A stretch of DNA of 64,000 nucleotides from Staphylococcus condimenti (GTDB lineage Bacteria > Bacillota > Bacilli > Staphylococcales > Staphylococcaceae), in the NCBI RefSeq assembly GCF_001618885.1, contig NZ_CP015114.1:1736001-1800000 (forward strand), in the 5' to 3' direction. Both the position numbers and the translations under genes were made by a program. The notes beneath the pieces are model-generated. The model worked only from the letters and a program-made list of their open reading frames with translations, did no database searches and was not told the DNA's origin. Of this stretch, positions 1 through 8,480 are shown piece after piece. How positions within the stretch are numbered: the stretch's first letter is position 1; each line of letters opens with the position of its first letter.

Positions 1-254
1 TTGAGCTTTTTGATTTTGGAAAATACAGTAACACCTTGCATATACCGTGCATCTTCTATTTCGTTTTTATTATTAAGTTGCAATAAAACAAGCGTGCCGG
101 CTTTAAAGATAGAGGGACGTCTTCCGATAGCTACTCTACCTTTAGAACGTAATTCAGTGTAATGTTTGGTAAAATGTTTGATTTGTAAAAATCCTAAGCC
201 ATACTGAATTACAAAACCCGCAGCAGCTAAAATAATTAACAGTATAATAAACAT
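1..254 (-). CDS. gutM: GutM-type glucitol operon activator (partial)
   Basis: Minus-strand gene starting with ATG at 254 and running off the left edge, so only about 84 residues are seen. The protein begins with one hydrophobic segment (MFIILLIILAAAGFVIQYG). The typical GutM/SrlM features follow: a QIKHF motif, 'LRSKGRVAIGRRPSIFKAGT' and 'ARYMQGVTVF'. GutM is an accessory activator of sorbitol PTS operons. It starts 2 bases after the gutR stop, so the two are probably cotranscribed. The sorbitol PTS components would be expected further left, outside the window. Confidence 0.9.
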   Translation of the reverse strand, partial: MFIILLIILAAAGFVIQYGLGFLQIKHFTKHYTELRSKGRVAIGRRPSIFKAGTLVLLQLNNKNEIEDARYMQGVTVFSKIKKL

Positions 255-256
255 GA

Positions 257-2143
257 TTAATCCCTCATCTCTTCGTTTAATAAATATACAAAATCCTCAA
301 AATCAGTCTGACTTGTAATTTTTTTTGTTAAATACGTATTCTTAGTGATGCTTAATACTTCTTCATAAATTCTGATTAATATAGCTTCATTACTTATAGT
401 TTTTGGCGTAGCAATTAATATAACAATTTTCAAGTCAGGATAACTTTTGATTGTATTATCTAATATGGCTACTTTGATTTGGATACCTTCCATTGAATGA
501 GTAGCGTGAGGAAAACCCACAGCTTTATTTATTGTGGATTTTAATTTTTCGCGCTCTATAATCGTTTGATCAAATTTACTATCTACGCGTTGTTCATCAA
601 TCATTTCTGATGCTAAAAAATGAATAACTGAATAATAGTCATCGGCATCTGATAAATGATAAAAATCTCGTTCATTAATAAAATCTAATATTACACTTCT
701 ATTAAAGACTTCTTTATTGCTAATATCTTTATAAATCAAAAATTGTTCAATGCGAAGCTTGAAGTGTTTTTCATTAAAGACATTTTCAATATATATAATT
801 TTATTGAATAAACGATTTAGCGGTTGAGTAGAAATAATGAAATCATATTCAGATTCCACGATACTCAAATCAGTTTTTTCAATAGCTTCAATAGAAATAT
901 CTTTTCCAAATATTTTATAAAGATAACTAGAAAGCAATTTGATAGTACTTAGGCCGCCATCTGTATAAATACCTATGTTTTTCATATCTGAAAATCTTTG
1001 CTCTAACTGTTCCAAATATACACTGAAGTATATTGTTAAAAATCCTAATTCAGGTTTTGAAATAGATAAACCTGTATATTTAGTGATGTTATCACCTAAA
1101 ATTTTTGAAAGTTCAAAGGCAAATGGAAATTGAATATCCATTTCAGCAGAAACATTATTTTCTAGCTTAATATTAAAAATCAATCTATTAATAAGGTGTT
1201 TGATGTGAAGTTTAATATCTTTGTTAAATAAATCTTCATCTATTTGGATATCGAAATACCTTTTTACATCTCTAATGGTATTGTTAATTATTTTCATAAT
1301 GAGTTTTTCATCTGATTCATTAATTATTTCTTCCATTAGTGAAGCTCTTCTTCCTAAAAGTTGTATAGCAATAAGAAGAAGTTCGTAATTTGAATTACTA
1401 CTTGCATACGTTTGAGATATATATTCATTTAGAAAATTCAAGGTGTTAAATTCATTGGATTTAAAAATAGCTGCATCTGTATTTTTAAAACTATCTTTTT
1501 CAATGAATTTGTGTTTACTTAGTCTAAGTAATGTAATTTTGATTGAATTTTGTAGGTTGAAAAAGGTTTGGGTATCTAGATTCATAGTGTTTTTAAGCTT
1601 ATCTAATTTTTCGTTTAAAGGTTGAGGCAATTCTTCCTCATTGAGAATTTTCGGCAACTTTTCTATTGTAAATTTTCTAATATAAATTTCTTTGCCTTTT
1701 AAGGAAATTCCAACATTAGGTTTTCCTATGATTTGTAAATTGTATTCTTTTATTTTTTCTCTAAGTTCTGTTACTAATGTATTAAGCGCAGTTCTGCTTA
1801 AATATAATTTTTCGCTCAAGTCATCAATAAGAGAAATATCGTTTATAATTAATTCATAAAACAATTTTCCTAAGCGGTTTGTTAAAATACTTTCAGAACC
1901 ATTATTTAAGATGCTATCCTTATTTAATTCATCCCAAAATTTTTGATCATCCATAATAGTTAAAACTAAAAGAGAATCTCTTTTTCTAATAGAAAAGATG
2001 TCTGTGAATTCTCGATTGATTTGTTTGATATAATTTATAATCGTTTTTTCTGAGATATCTAATTCAATAGCTGCTTTATCTATTGGTAAATTTGACTTTA
2101 ATAAAATTTGGACCAACTTAAAGTGTTTTTGATTTAGCGGCAT
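257..2143 (-). CDS. gutR: PRD-containing sorbitol operon regulator (GutR-like)
   Basis: A 628-aa transcription activator or antiterminator of the BglG/MtlR type. The N-terminal helix-turn-helix (about residues 1-60, with 'DKAAIELDISEKTIINYI') is followed by two PTS regulation domains (about 170-390). A PTS EIIB-like region follows (about 390-475), then a C-terminal EIIA-like domain (about 490-628) with 'VGFPHATHSMEG', where the phosphorylatable His is expected. Such proteins sense PTS phosphorylation state and activate sugar operons. ATG at 2143 is preceded by GAGGGGG at good spacing. It lies 26 bases after gutD and 2 bases before gutM, so sorbitol is the likely inducer (inferred from context). 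Confidence 0.88.
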   Translation of the reverse strand: MPLNQKHFKLVQILLKSNLPIDKAAIELDISEKTIINYIKQINREFTDIFSIRKRDSLLVLTIMDDQKFWDELNKDSILNNGSESILTNRLGKLFYELIINDISLIDDLSEKLYLSRTALNTLVTELREKIKEYNLQIIGKPNVGISLKGKEIYIRKFTIEKLPKILNEEELPQPLNEKLDKLKNTMNLDTQTFFNLQNSIKITLLRLSKHKFIEKDSFKNTDAAIFKSNEFNTLNFLNEYISQTYASSNSNYELLLIAIQLLGRRASLMEEIINESDEKLIMKIINNTIRDVKRYFDIQIDEDLFNKDIKLHIKHLINRLIFNIKLENNVSAEMDIQFPFAFELSKILGDNITKYTGLSISKPELGFLTIYFSVYLEQLEQRFSDMKNIGIYTDGGLSTIKLLSSYLYKIFGKDISIEAIEKTDLSIVESEYDFIISTQPLNRLFNKIIYIENVFNEKHFKLRIEQFLIYKDISNKEVFNRSVILDFINERDFYHLSDADDYYSVIHFLASEMIDEQRVDSKFDQTIIEREKLKSTINKAVGFPHATHSMEGIQIKVAILDNTIKSYPDLKIVILIATPKTISNEAILIRIYEEVLSITKNTYLTKKITSQTDFEDFVYLLNEEMRD

Positions 2144-2169
2144 ATTATACCCCCTCTATTTATTGGGGA

Positions 2170-2964
2170 TTAACCTCTTGATTTACCGCCTGAAATGTTA
2201 ATAGTTGTTCCAGTGATATAACTCGATTTGTTTGAACTTAAGTAGCAAACTAAATCAGCAATGTCGGTTAATTTTCCTACTCTTCTTAAAGGAATAGATT
2301 TAGAATAATCCCCATTTAATTTTTCTACCGTGGTATTTCTGCAATAAGCTAAAGCATTTTCATATTCAGGAGTTCTTAAACCTGTTTCTTCAATTATTCC
2401 AGGGGCAATTGCGACAACATTGATATTGAACTTCCCTAATTCTTTTGCCCAGCTTCTTGTTAATCCAATAAGTGCTGCTTTTGTTCCTGAATATAGACTT
2501 TGTCCTTCTGACCCTTCTTGTCCGGCTTCACTTGAAACATTGATAATAGTGCCGGAGTTATTTTCGATAAAATGTTCAGCAACTGATTGACTAAACCAAA
2601 TCGGTCCTTTTAAGTTCACAGCAAACATTAAATCTAAATCTTTTTCATTTATTTCGTACTCGGGTTTTTCCTTTATAGAATCAGTTAGCAGACGAGGTAA
2701 GTTGATACCTGCATTATTTACTAGAACATCGATTTTTTTCTCACTTTGAATAACTTCTCTAACAGTTTCTGAAACATTTTCTTTGTTAGTTACATCTGTT
2801 TGGATAAAATGATAATTTTTATGAGTTAAGTCGTTACCTTTAATATCTGCGTTATAAACTATGGCTCCGTTATCTAATAGTTCTTTTACAATAACGTTCC
2901 CAATTCCTGAACTTCCGCCAGTTACGATAATCACTTTATTTCCAATTTCTAGCCAATTTGACAT
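2170..2964 (-). CDS. gutD: sorbitol-6-phosphate 2-dehydrogenase (SDR family)
   Basis: Short-chain dehydrogenase predicted to oxidise D-sorbitol 6-phosphate to fructose 6-phosphate with NAD+. The Rossmann motif TGGSSGIG, the NNAG motif and the catalytic Ser...YSGTK set are all present, as is a C-terminal 'ITGTTINISGG'. The start is ATG at 2964: GGAGG lies 8 bases upstream, while the longer in-frame TTG at 2979 would place that ribosome binding site inside the gene. It is the first gene of the operon gutD-gutR-gutM. Assignment to sorbitol rests on the neighbours as well as family resemblance. Confidence 0.85.
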   Translation of the reverse strand: MSNWLEIGNKVIIVTGGSSGIGNVIVKELLDNGAIVYNADIKGNDLTHKNYHFIQTDVTNKENVSETVREVIQSEKKIDVLVNNAGINLPRLLTDSIKEKPEYEINEKDLDLMFAVNLKGPIWFSQSVAEHFIENNSGTIINVSSEAGQEGSEGQSLYSGTKAALIGLTRSWAKELGKFNINVVAIAPGIIEETGLRTPEYENALAYCRNTTVEKLNGDYSKSIPLRRVGKLTDIADLVCYLSSNKSSYITGTTINISGGKSRG

Positions 2965-3004
2965 ATGACTGACCTCCAATTAATTTCTTTAATTCCATCT
3001 TAAA

Positions 3005-3018
3005 TTAAAGCGCTTTCA
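3005..3018 (-). promoter_or_regulatory. cre (CcpA) site upstream of the sorbitol operon
   Basis: On the minus strand the sequence TGAAAGCGCTTTAA matches the CcpA operator consensus TGWAANCGNTNWCA at all but one fixed base. It lies about 40 bases upstream of gutD, a typical position for carbon catabolite repression. Confidence 0.7.
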
Positions 3019-3316
3019 CAATTAATACACCTTTGTGTGGAGTTTATGGAAAGTGATTGTATTAATTAATGGAGAACAGAGTGAGACTATTTCTATATCA
3101 GTAAATTATATTTTATCATGCATATTGCAAGTTAATATTAGTAAGTTGTGGAAGTATAAAAAATAATGATGTTAATTATGTATAATATCTAAGTAAATGA
3201 AACTTATTTCTTTCAAAGAGTTAATTATATATGCAAAAAGTACTGATGTTATTTATGATCTTTCAGTATAATTAACTTATACAATTAAAAGTTAAATGAA
3301 AAGAAGAAGGTGCAGC

Positions 3317-3901
3317 ATGAAAGAACAAGCAAATTTTGCTCAGTGTTTTGGTTTGTTTTGGAAAAATTATTTTAATTTTAAAGGATGTGCGACGAGGAGA
3401 GAATACTGGTTTACTATAGCATGGCTAGCTATCATAACAATTCCAGTTATGTTAATTGGTTTGTTTGGTTTAATTACTTTTTTAACAGGTATATCTCTTA
3501 TATTTGGAGGGGCATTATTTTTATTTATTACGATGTTTTATTTTCTTGCTTCATTTGTCTTACTTATTCCTGTATTAACATTGATTATTAGAAGGTTTCA
3601 CGATAGCGGTAAGTCTATGTTATTACCGATACTATTCACAGTGATGTTAATGACAATACCATATCTGCCTGACCTTACATTTAATCAATTCGGAGCAGGT
3701 GATATTACTTTTTTATCATTTTTATTTTTAGTTTTTCACATTTCTTTTATCCCTATTACTATTGCCTTAGGTATATATATCTTTGTAGTTACCTTGCTAC
3801 CTAGTAAAAGAGAGAAAAATAAATATTGCAAAATCATGTTAGTCAATAAACATATAGAAGGAAAAAGAAAAGTTACTTCGTTTTCAAAAACATTAGAATG
3901 A
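3317..3901 (+). CDS. DUF805 family membrane protein
   Basis: Predicted inner membrane protein of about 194 aa, function unknown. The N-terminal 'FWKNYFNFKGCATRREYWF' is the hallmark of DUF805. Four hydrophobic segments follow, and an 'IRRFHDSGKS' motif typical of the family sits between segments. The ATG at 3317 is preferred to 3296 because a purine-rich AAGAAGG lies just upstream. Monocistronic, ending at a strong terminator. Confidence 0.85.
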   Translation: MKEQANFAQCFGLFWKNYFNFKGCATRREYWFTIAWLAIITIPVMLIGLFGLITFLTGISLIFGGALFLFITMFYFLASFVLLIPVLTLIIRRFHDSGKSMLLPILFTVMLMTIPYLPDLTFNQFGAGDITFLSFLFLVFHISFIPITIALGIYIFVVTLLPSKREKNKYCKIMLVNKHIEGKRKVTSFSKTLE

Positions 3902-3918
3902 ATAAGTTCGTAATTAAG

Positions 3919-3951
3919 AAGCACAATCTCAGGAATGAGTTTGTGCTTTTT
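3919..3951 (+). terminator. rho-independent terminator after DUF805 gene
   Basis: Stem AAGCACAA...TTGTGCTT extended by CTCA/TGAG, followed by TTTT. Confidence 0.85.
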
Positions 3952-4067
3952 CGCTATATTAATTATTTACAAGCTATATAATGCCCGCTGCTCAATATAT
4001 AACTGTCTTTCTCCTTTAGTTTTGATGAGTTTATTTGATAATAAATAAGTTGGATTTTTGAATTTGA

Positions 4068-4100
4068 AAAGCACTCTCATGATTGTTGAGGAAGTGCTTT
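4068..4100 (-). terminator. hairpin downstream of the 52-aa small ORF
   Basis: AAAGCACT and AGTGCTTT form an 8-bp stem just past the stop codon of the small minus-strand gene. The T-run is weak on either strand. Confidence 0.45.
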
Positions 4101-4110
4101 CTTTAAAGCC

Positions 4111-4269
4111 TTAATAAATAATTCTGTTGATTTTCAAATCTTTAATATCAAAGATTTTAGGATTATGTTTAACTCCGTAATAGTATAAATTCTTAGCAAT
4201 ACTTTGAGCTAAACGATTATCATAATGTTTTCCTTTAAAAATGATTTCAAATTTATCGATTCCGAGCAT
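4111..4269 (-). CDS. small hypothetical protein (52 aa)
   Basis: Reads MLGIDKFEIIFKGKHYDNRL and ends NRIIY. The ATG at 4269 has a strong AAGGAGATG ribosome binding site 5-6 bases upstream, and a hairpin follows the stop, so it is probably expressed. It is basic and soluble, without signal peptide or membrane segment. I recognise no family. It lies between the DUF805 gene and the GTPase cassette and is transcribed away from both. Confidence 0.6.
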   Translation of the reverse strand: MLGIDKFEIIFKGKHYDNRLAQSIAKNLYYYGVKHNPKIFDIKDLKINRIIY

Positions 4270-4571
4270 ACTGATCATCTCCTTAGATAGTATTAGGATT
4301 TTTTACACATGAAAAATATGTGGAAATAGTTCATTTTAAAATTCGACTTCTTAAGAATACATAAAGGTCTATTCATTATTTGTTGTCATATATATTGTCT
4401 CAGTAATAATTTTATCTAATGTTATGTGAGATTGAGGATCGTGTTAAGTTAACTTATAAACATCAACTCTCTTATATGAATATCATATATATAACCATAG
4501 ACATATTTTGACTAGGCAAAATGATATGTTGAAAATAGCAAATTACACGCTTTCATTCGGAGGGGAAAATT
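4270..4571. other. intergenic region upstream of the GTPase gene
   Basis: About 300 AT-rich bases without an ORF. It must hold the divergent promoters of the 52-aa gene and the GTPase gene. The only clear structure is the shared palindrome at 4497-4515. Confidence 0.5.
4497..4515 (+). promoter_or_regulatory. WYL-box copy 1 (putative operator)
   Basis: ATAGACA-TATTT-TGACTAG, an imperfect inverted repeat fitting ATAGWCA-N5-TGWCTAT. It lies about 57 bases upstream of the GTPase start codon. Three related copies occur at 6067, 7141 and 7460, around the WYL regulator and its downstream module. Confidence 0.6.
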
Positions 4572-5537
4572 ATGGACTATTATAGAGAAAAGTATGTTGA
4601 AGATAGAAGTAAAATAATGGATGTTACTGAGATTTTATTAGAGTATGTTAAACAAAATGAAACAAACTTTAAACTGCTAAAAAACATCTCTGAAATTGAA
4701 AGAATACGAGAAAGCTTTTTAAGAAAAAAATTTGAAATTGTGATAACGGGGGACAGCAAAGTTGGGAAATCTACCTTTATTAATAAACTAGTAAATAAAA
4801 ATGTACTGCCAACAAGTCCAACAAAAGTAATAACTTACATCAAGCACTCTGATTATACACATAGTATTGAAGGTACGAAGATTCATCTGAAAAATGGTGA
4901 AATCATTACCATAGATAATGAAAAACTAGTCGAATTAAGTGAAAGTGATATAAGCGAAATAGAATACTTGGAAGTTTTTCTGGATTCAAATTTTTTGAAA
5001 GAAGGTGTCGCAATTATAGATACACCTAGTATTACGACACTCAGTAAGGTACAAGAAGATAATATTGATACTCAAATTAAAGAAGCTTCTGCTCATATTT
5101 TTTTATGTAGTGCAGACCAAGGTGGATGTACAGCAGAAGTAAATTTTATTCAAGATAAAGAACAATATATAAACAAAACATTATTTGCAGTAAATAAAAT
5201 GGATCTTATCCATCCTGAAGAAGAGGGAGAAATTATTGATGCTATGATAATGAATTTTGACCTTAAAACTACTGAACATCTATTTTTAATGAGCATACAT
5301 AATGATGAGAATCCTATGATAGCAATTAAGAAGCAGTTGGAACAGGTGATATTCGGGGACGACAAATTAAAAAAAGAAATTGCCGAAGCATATAAGACAA
5401 TAAGTCGTCATTATGCTTTGCTAATAAAAGAAAATTTATTGAAAACGAAAGAAGAATTAGAAAATGATGCATTCTTTAAGAAGATAGATGATGATATGAA
5501 TGCTCTATTTAAAAAAATGAGAAATAATTTGAAGTAA
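4572..5537 (+). CDS. dynamin-like / TRAFAC GTPase
   Basis: A 321-aa GTP-binding protein. The P-loop GDSKVGKST is at residues 60-68, a G3-like DTPS at 150-153 (Ser where Gly is usual) and the guanine-specificity motif NKMD at 208-211. A helical N-terminus (1-50) precedes the G domain, and the C-terminal 60 residues are charged and helical. It is shorter than full dynamin-like proteins, with no obvious membrane paddle, so it may be a G domain acting with a partner. GGAGGGG precedes the ATG. A WYL-box copy upstream ties it to the WYL regulator and to the membrane/nuclease module. A defence role is inference. Confidence 0.75.
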   Translation: MDYYREKYVEDRSKIMDVTEILLEYVKQNETNFKLLKNISEIERIRESFLRKKFEIVITGDSKVGKSTFINKLVNKNVLPTSPTKVITYIKHSDYTHSIEGTKIHLKNGEIITIDNEKLVELSESDISEIEYLEVFLDSNFLKEGVAIIDTPSITTLSKVQEDNIDTQIKEASAHIFLCSADQGGCTAEVNFIQDKEQYINKTLFAVNKMDLIHPEEEGEIIDAMIMNFDLKTTEHLFLMSIHNDENPMIAIKKQLEQVIFGDDKLKKEIAEAYKTISRHYALLIKENLLKTKEELENDAFFKKIDDDMNALFKKMRNNLK

Positions 5538-5551
5538 ATAGAATATACACC

Positions 5552-5588
5552 AAACAAAGCAAACCATCCCAAGGCTTGCTTTGTTTAG
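5552..5588. terminator. bidirectional terminator between GTPase and DUF4870 genes
   Basis: AAACAAAGCAA and TTGCTTTGTTT form an 11-bp stem between convergent genes. Confidence 0.8.
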
Positions 5589-5594
5589 GTTCTG

Positions 5595-5960
5595 CTATTT
5601 AATGATTGAAAGTGAGAATGGTACTACATAATCTTCGCCTTTGTTAACGGCAATAATAGCCATGATTGTATAAACAATACTTGCAATCGAGATAGCAATT
5701 AATGGAATGATACCTATAATAATAAGCGTTAAAATGTATGAAACTACTCCGTAAATTGCATAACTAATAGCATAATTTAAATAGTTTTTACCTTGTTGGT
5801 TGATAAAAGGAGATTCATCTTTTTTCATTAACCAAATAATTAAAGGACCTATAAAACTTGTGAATAAACTTAAAATCCACATTACCATTGCCATTGTGCG
5901 ATCATCTTTTGGTACTTCTTGAAATCTTTGAGGATTTTCAGAACCGTTTTGAAAATTCAT
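5595..5960 (-). CDS. DUF4870 domain membrane protein
   Basis: A 121-aa protein with a hydrophilic N-terminus (about 25 aa) and three hydrophobic segments, including 'FINQQGKNYLNYAIS', the typical DUF4870 (Tic20-like) signature. Function unknown. The ATG at 5960 is chosen over 5969 because GAAGGG lies directly against the upstream ATG but about 9 bases before the second. It is divergent from the WYL regulator, with a WYL-box between them, so it could be part of the same regulon. Confidence 0.8.
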   Translation of the reverse strand: MNFQNGSENPQRFQEVPKDDRTMAMVMWILSLFTSFIGPLIIWLMKKDESPFINQQGKNYLNYAISYAIYGVVSYILTLIIIGIIPLIAISIASIVYTIMAIIAVNKGEDYVVPFSLSIIK

Positions 5961-6066
5961 TTCCCTCATCCCTTCTTTATTGTATTTTTTGCTTTTAGCA
6001 AAAATAAGTATAAGTACACTACAAAATACTTAATGCAATACTCTCATACATTTATTGTATATGTAT

Positions 6067-6087
6067 AGATAGTCAATTTTTGTCTAT
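6067..6087 (-). promoter_or_regulatory. WYL-box copy 2 (putative operator)
   Basis: On the minus strand this 21-bp site agrees with copy 4 (7460-7480) at 19 of 21 positions: ATAGACA, a 5-base centre, then TGACTATCT. It sits between the divergent DUF4870 and WYL genes, about 95 bases before the WYL start. Confidence 0.65.
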
Positions 6088-6182
6088 ATTGTGTAGTTTA
6101 TTTGTATTTACAAAAACTTAAAAATAAAATCATTAAATTTAATGATATAATTTGTTGAAATAGAGGGAATGGTGGTGTCAAA

Positions 6183-7139
6183 ATGGCGAAATCTATACAA
6201 TTACTTGAATTATATTTACGTTTTTTAGACGGCGAAAAACTTACAAAATCTACAATAAGTCAATATTTTGATAATAAGTCAGATAGAACAATCCAAAGGT
6301 ATATTTCTGAGCTCAATAAATTTATTAGTAGCTATGAGGCAACTGAACATTTATATATCAAATATGATTATAAAATTAATGCCTTTAAGATGTTTAATAA
6401 TGGCAATCAAAACATTAATCAAAAACAAGTACTAGCCATTATCAAAATGTTGATGGCAGCAAGAGGGCTTACTAAAGAAGAAATAGATAAAACAGTTGCA
6501 CATTTAACAGAACGTCTCAAACCAGAGGACCGTAATATTATTGAGCAAGCAATCCTTTCTGAAATGACACACTATCACCCCATGATTCATGAGGAACCGC
6601 TTTTAGACAAAATATGGGATATCAATCTCATTATTCAAAATGGTCAATCACTATCATTTGAATATTCGAATGCGATGAATAAAGTTAAGCATCATGTAAT
6701 CAAGCCAATGTATATTACGTTTTCAGAACTTTATTTTTACGTTGTAGGTGTGAATGAGAAAGAACAAGTTATTATTTATCGTTTAGATCGGATTCTTGAA
6801 TATGAAGGTATTAAAAAAAGAATTGCCACTCCAGATTCACCTTACTTTAAAGAAGGAGAGCTGAAACAACGTATTTATTTCATGTATGGAGGGGAATGGC
6901 AGCGCGTAAGATTTGAATTCAATAATGGAATTATAGAATCAGTCATGGATCGCTTTCCAACTGCAAAATTACTTAAAAAAGACTATGAAAATAATCGCTT
7001 TGAAGTTGAAATTGAAGTTATAGGTAACGGCATTATAATGTGGCTGCTTTCTCAAGGAAGTAAAGTGAAGGTATTGTCTCCACAATCAGTAAAAGAATTA
7101 TATTTAGAAGAGTTGAAAAAGATGATAAATCAATATTGA
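6183..7139 (+). CDS. WYL-domain helix-turn-helix regulator
   Basis: A 318-aa YafY/WYL-type transcription regulator. The N-terminal winged helix (about 1-70) contains 'TISQYFDNKSDRTIQRYISEL'. The middle and C-terminal regions carry the WYL domain (about 145-230, with 'IKPMYITFSELYFYVVGV' and 'IIYRLDRI') and a WCX-like C-terminal domain (about 235-318). WYL regulators of this layout (BrxR and CapW families) often repress phage-defence operons and sense a small ligand. Here four copies of an inverted repeat surround the gene and its neighbours, suggesting autoregulation and control of the GTPase and the HNH module. The ligand is unknown. Confidence 0.85.
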   Translation: MAKSIQLLELYLRFLDGEKLTKSTISQYFDNKSDRTIQRYISELNKFISSYEATEHLYIKYDYKINAFKMFNNGNQNINQKQVLAIIKMLMAARGLTKEEIDKTVAHLTERLKPEDRNIIEQAILSEMTHYHPMIHEEPLLDKIWDINLIIQNGQSLSFEYSNAMNKVKHHVIKPMYITFSELYFYVVGVNEKEQVIIYRLDRILEYEGIKKRIATPDSPYFKEGELKQRIYFMYGGEWQRVRFEFNNGIIESVMDRFPTAKLLKKDYENNRFEVEIEVIGNGIIMWLLSQGSKVKVLSPQSVKELYLEELKKMINQY

Positions 7140-7140
7140 G

Positions 7141-7159
7141 GTAGACAAAATTTGTCTGG
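7141..7159 (+). promoter_or_regulatory. WYL-box copy 3 (putative operator)
   Basis: GTAGACA-AAATT-TGTCTGG contains a perfect 7+7 palindrome (AGACAAA/TTTGTCT around one base). It begins 2 bases after the WYL stop codon and ends just before the ribosome binding site of the small gene at 7170. Confidence 0.6.
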
Positions 7160-7169
7160 GGGCATATGT

Positions 7170-7361
7170 ATGATACAAGTAATCCAAGATGAAAGGATGA
7201 TATGCATGTTCAAGTTAACCGACAGACAAAAGAGAAAACTAATCGACATGATATTTGTAATAGAATATGACGAAAATCAAGATGAAGAAGAGTTCTATCG
7301 TGAATTAGAAAGTGAACTACGTGAAATTTTCGAAAAAATAAAGCGATTTTTTTGGGTTTAA
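7170..7361 (+). CDS. small acidic helical protein (63 aa)
   Basis: Starts at ATG 7170 after GGGGG at good spacing. An alternative ATG at 7206 has its own AAAGG. The core 'FKLTDRQKRKLIDMIFVIEY' is followed by a strongly acidic, predicted helical stretch (DENQDEEEFYRELESE) and ends FFWV. No family recognised. The position directly behind the WYL gene, with an operator copy in the gap, suggests it belongs to the same regulon. A small antitoxin-like or adaptor role is possible but unproven. Confidence 0.6.
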   Translation: MIQVIQDERMICMFKLTDRQKRKLIDMIFVIEYDENQDEEEFYRELESELREIFEKIKRFFWV

Positions 7362-7459
7362 AATGTAGTTATATTAGCTTCTGTATCTTGGAAGTTAATA
7401 TATTTATATCTTCATTAAGGTGTGGCAAGGCTCAAAAAATAAATTTTTAAATTATTAGG

Positions 7460-7480
7460 ATAGACAAATAATGACTATCT
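7460..7480 (+). promoter_or_regulatory. WYL-box copy 4 (putative operator)
   Basis: ATAGACA, a 5-base centre, then TGACTATCT; near-palindromic arms GATAG/CTATC. It lies about 120 bases upstream of the two-gene module, ahead of a TATAAA-type -10 region near 7575. Confidence 0.65.
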
Positions 7481-7601
7481 TAAATTCAGTAAGATATATA
7501 GTAAAATACATGTAAGAAATTGATTTAAAAACATGCACATTAAGTAGTTTTATTTTAAAAACAATAAACAAATTATATAAAATATATGCGAGGTTAGGGA
7601 A

Positions 7602-8477
7602 ATGTTTAATAAAGAGAATAGAAAACAAGCATTAAGAAATTATGAAATAAATGCCGAAGAATATGAAAAAGAAAGAGGCTTATTAGTAACTGATTCAGAA
7701 GAATTATATGCAACTAGATTAATTTTGAAAGAACATGTAAAAAAGATTTGGGAATTTTTAAATAATATGAGAAATAAACCTGAAGAAGTACAAGTGAAGG
7801 TAGAAAAATTAAGAATTGAATTTGCAAAATTTGAGAACTTTGTAAAAGAAGTTAATGCTGAAGTAGAATCCACTTTAAAGAAATCAGCAGGGAGCATAGG
7901 AACTGGAATTGCTGCTGGAGCTGGAGTAGCTGCTTTTGGACCTGCTGCAGCAATGGCAATCGCAACAACCTTTGGAACAGCTTCTACAGGAACAGCAATT
8001 TCAGCATTAAGTGGAGCAGCCGCGACTAATGCAGCATTAGCTTGGCTTGGAGGCGGAGCGCTAGTTGCAGGTGGAGGCGGAACAGCTGCAGGAACAACCC
8101 TTTTAGCGCTTAGTGGCCCTATAGGATGGACGATTGGCGGAATTTCACTTGTTGGGGCTGGTATATTTACTAATTCTAAAAATAAGAAAATGGCTAATGA
8201 AGCACGCGAAAAAGCATTAGAGATAAAAAAACAAGCAGTAATATTAAAAGGTACTAGAGAAGAAATTAAAGAAACAACATCTTTAACTCAAAATACTAAT
8301 GACTTAATAGAACCTTATTTCACAAGTGTGTTTGATCGAGCATCAAAATACAAAATGGATTATAACTTAATTAAACAAGCTAATGATAATGAATTAGTTA
8401 ATGACTTAGGCAGCCTAATCAATCAAGCAAAAGGAGCAACGGAATTATTAAATAGAGCAATAGGTCAGGAGGCATAA
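7602..8477 (+). CDS. Ala/Gly-rich predicted membrane protein, partner of HNH protein
   Basis: A 291-aa protein of unknown function. It has a charged, helical N-terminus (about 1-95, coiled-coil-like). A long Ala/Gly/Thr-rich hydrophobic core follows (about 97-190, with 'GIAAGAGVAAFGPAAAMAIA' and GGGALVAGGGGTAAG), then a charged helical C-terminus (195-291). The hairpin of hydrophobic helices between two coiled coils resembles the general plan of alpha-pore-forming or membrane-remodelling proteins; this is shape only, not homology. Its stop is 3 bases before the next ATG, and the downstream ribosome binding site lies within its last codons, so the two genes are translationally coupled. A WYL-box is upstream. 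Confidence 0.7.
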   Translation: MFNKENRKQALRNYEINAEEYEKERGLLVTDSEELYATRLILKEHVKKIWEFLNNMRNKPEEVQVKVEKLRIEFAKFENFVKEVNAEVESTLKKSAGSIGTGIAAGAGVAAFGPAAAMAIATTFGTASTGTAISALSGAAATNAALAWLGGGALVAGGGGTAAGTTLLALSGPIGWTIGGISLVGAGIFTNSKNKKMANEAREKALEIKKQAVILKGTREEIKETTSLTQNTNDLIEPYFTSVFDRASKYKMDYNLIKQANDNELVNDLGSLINQAKGATELLNRAIGQEA

Positions 8478-8480
8478 CTT

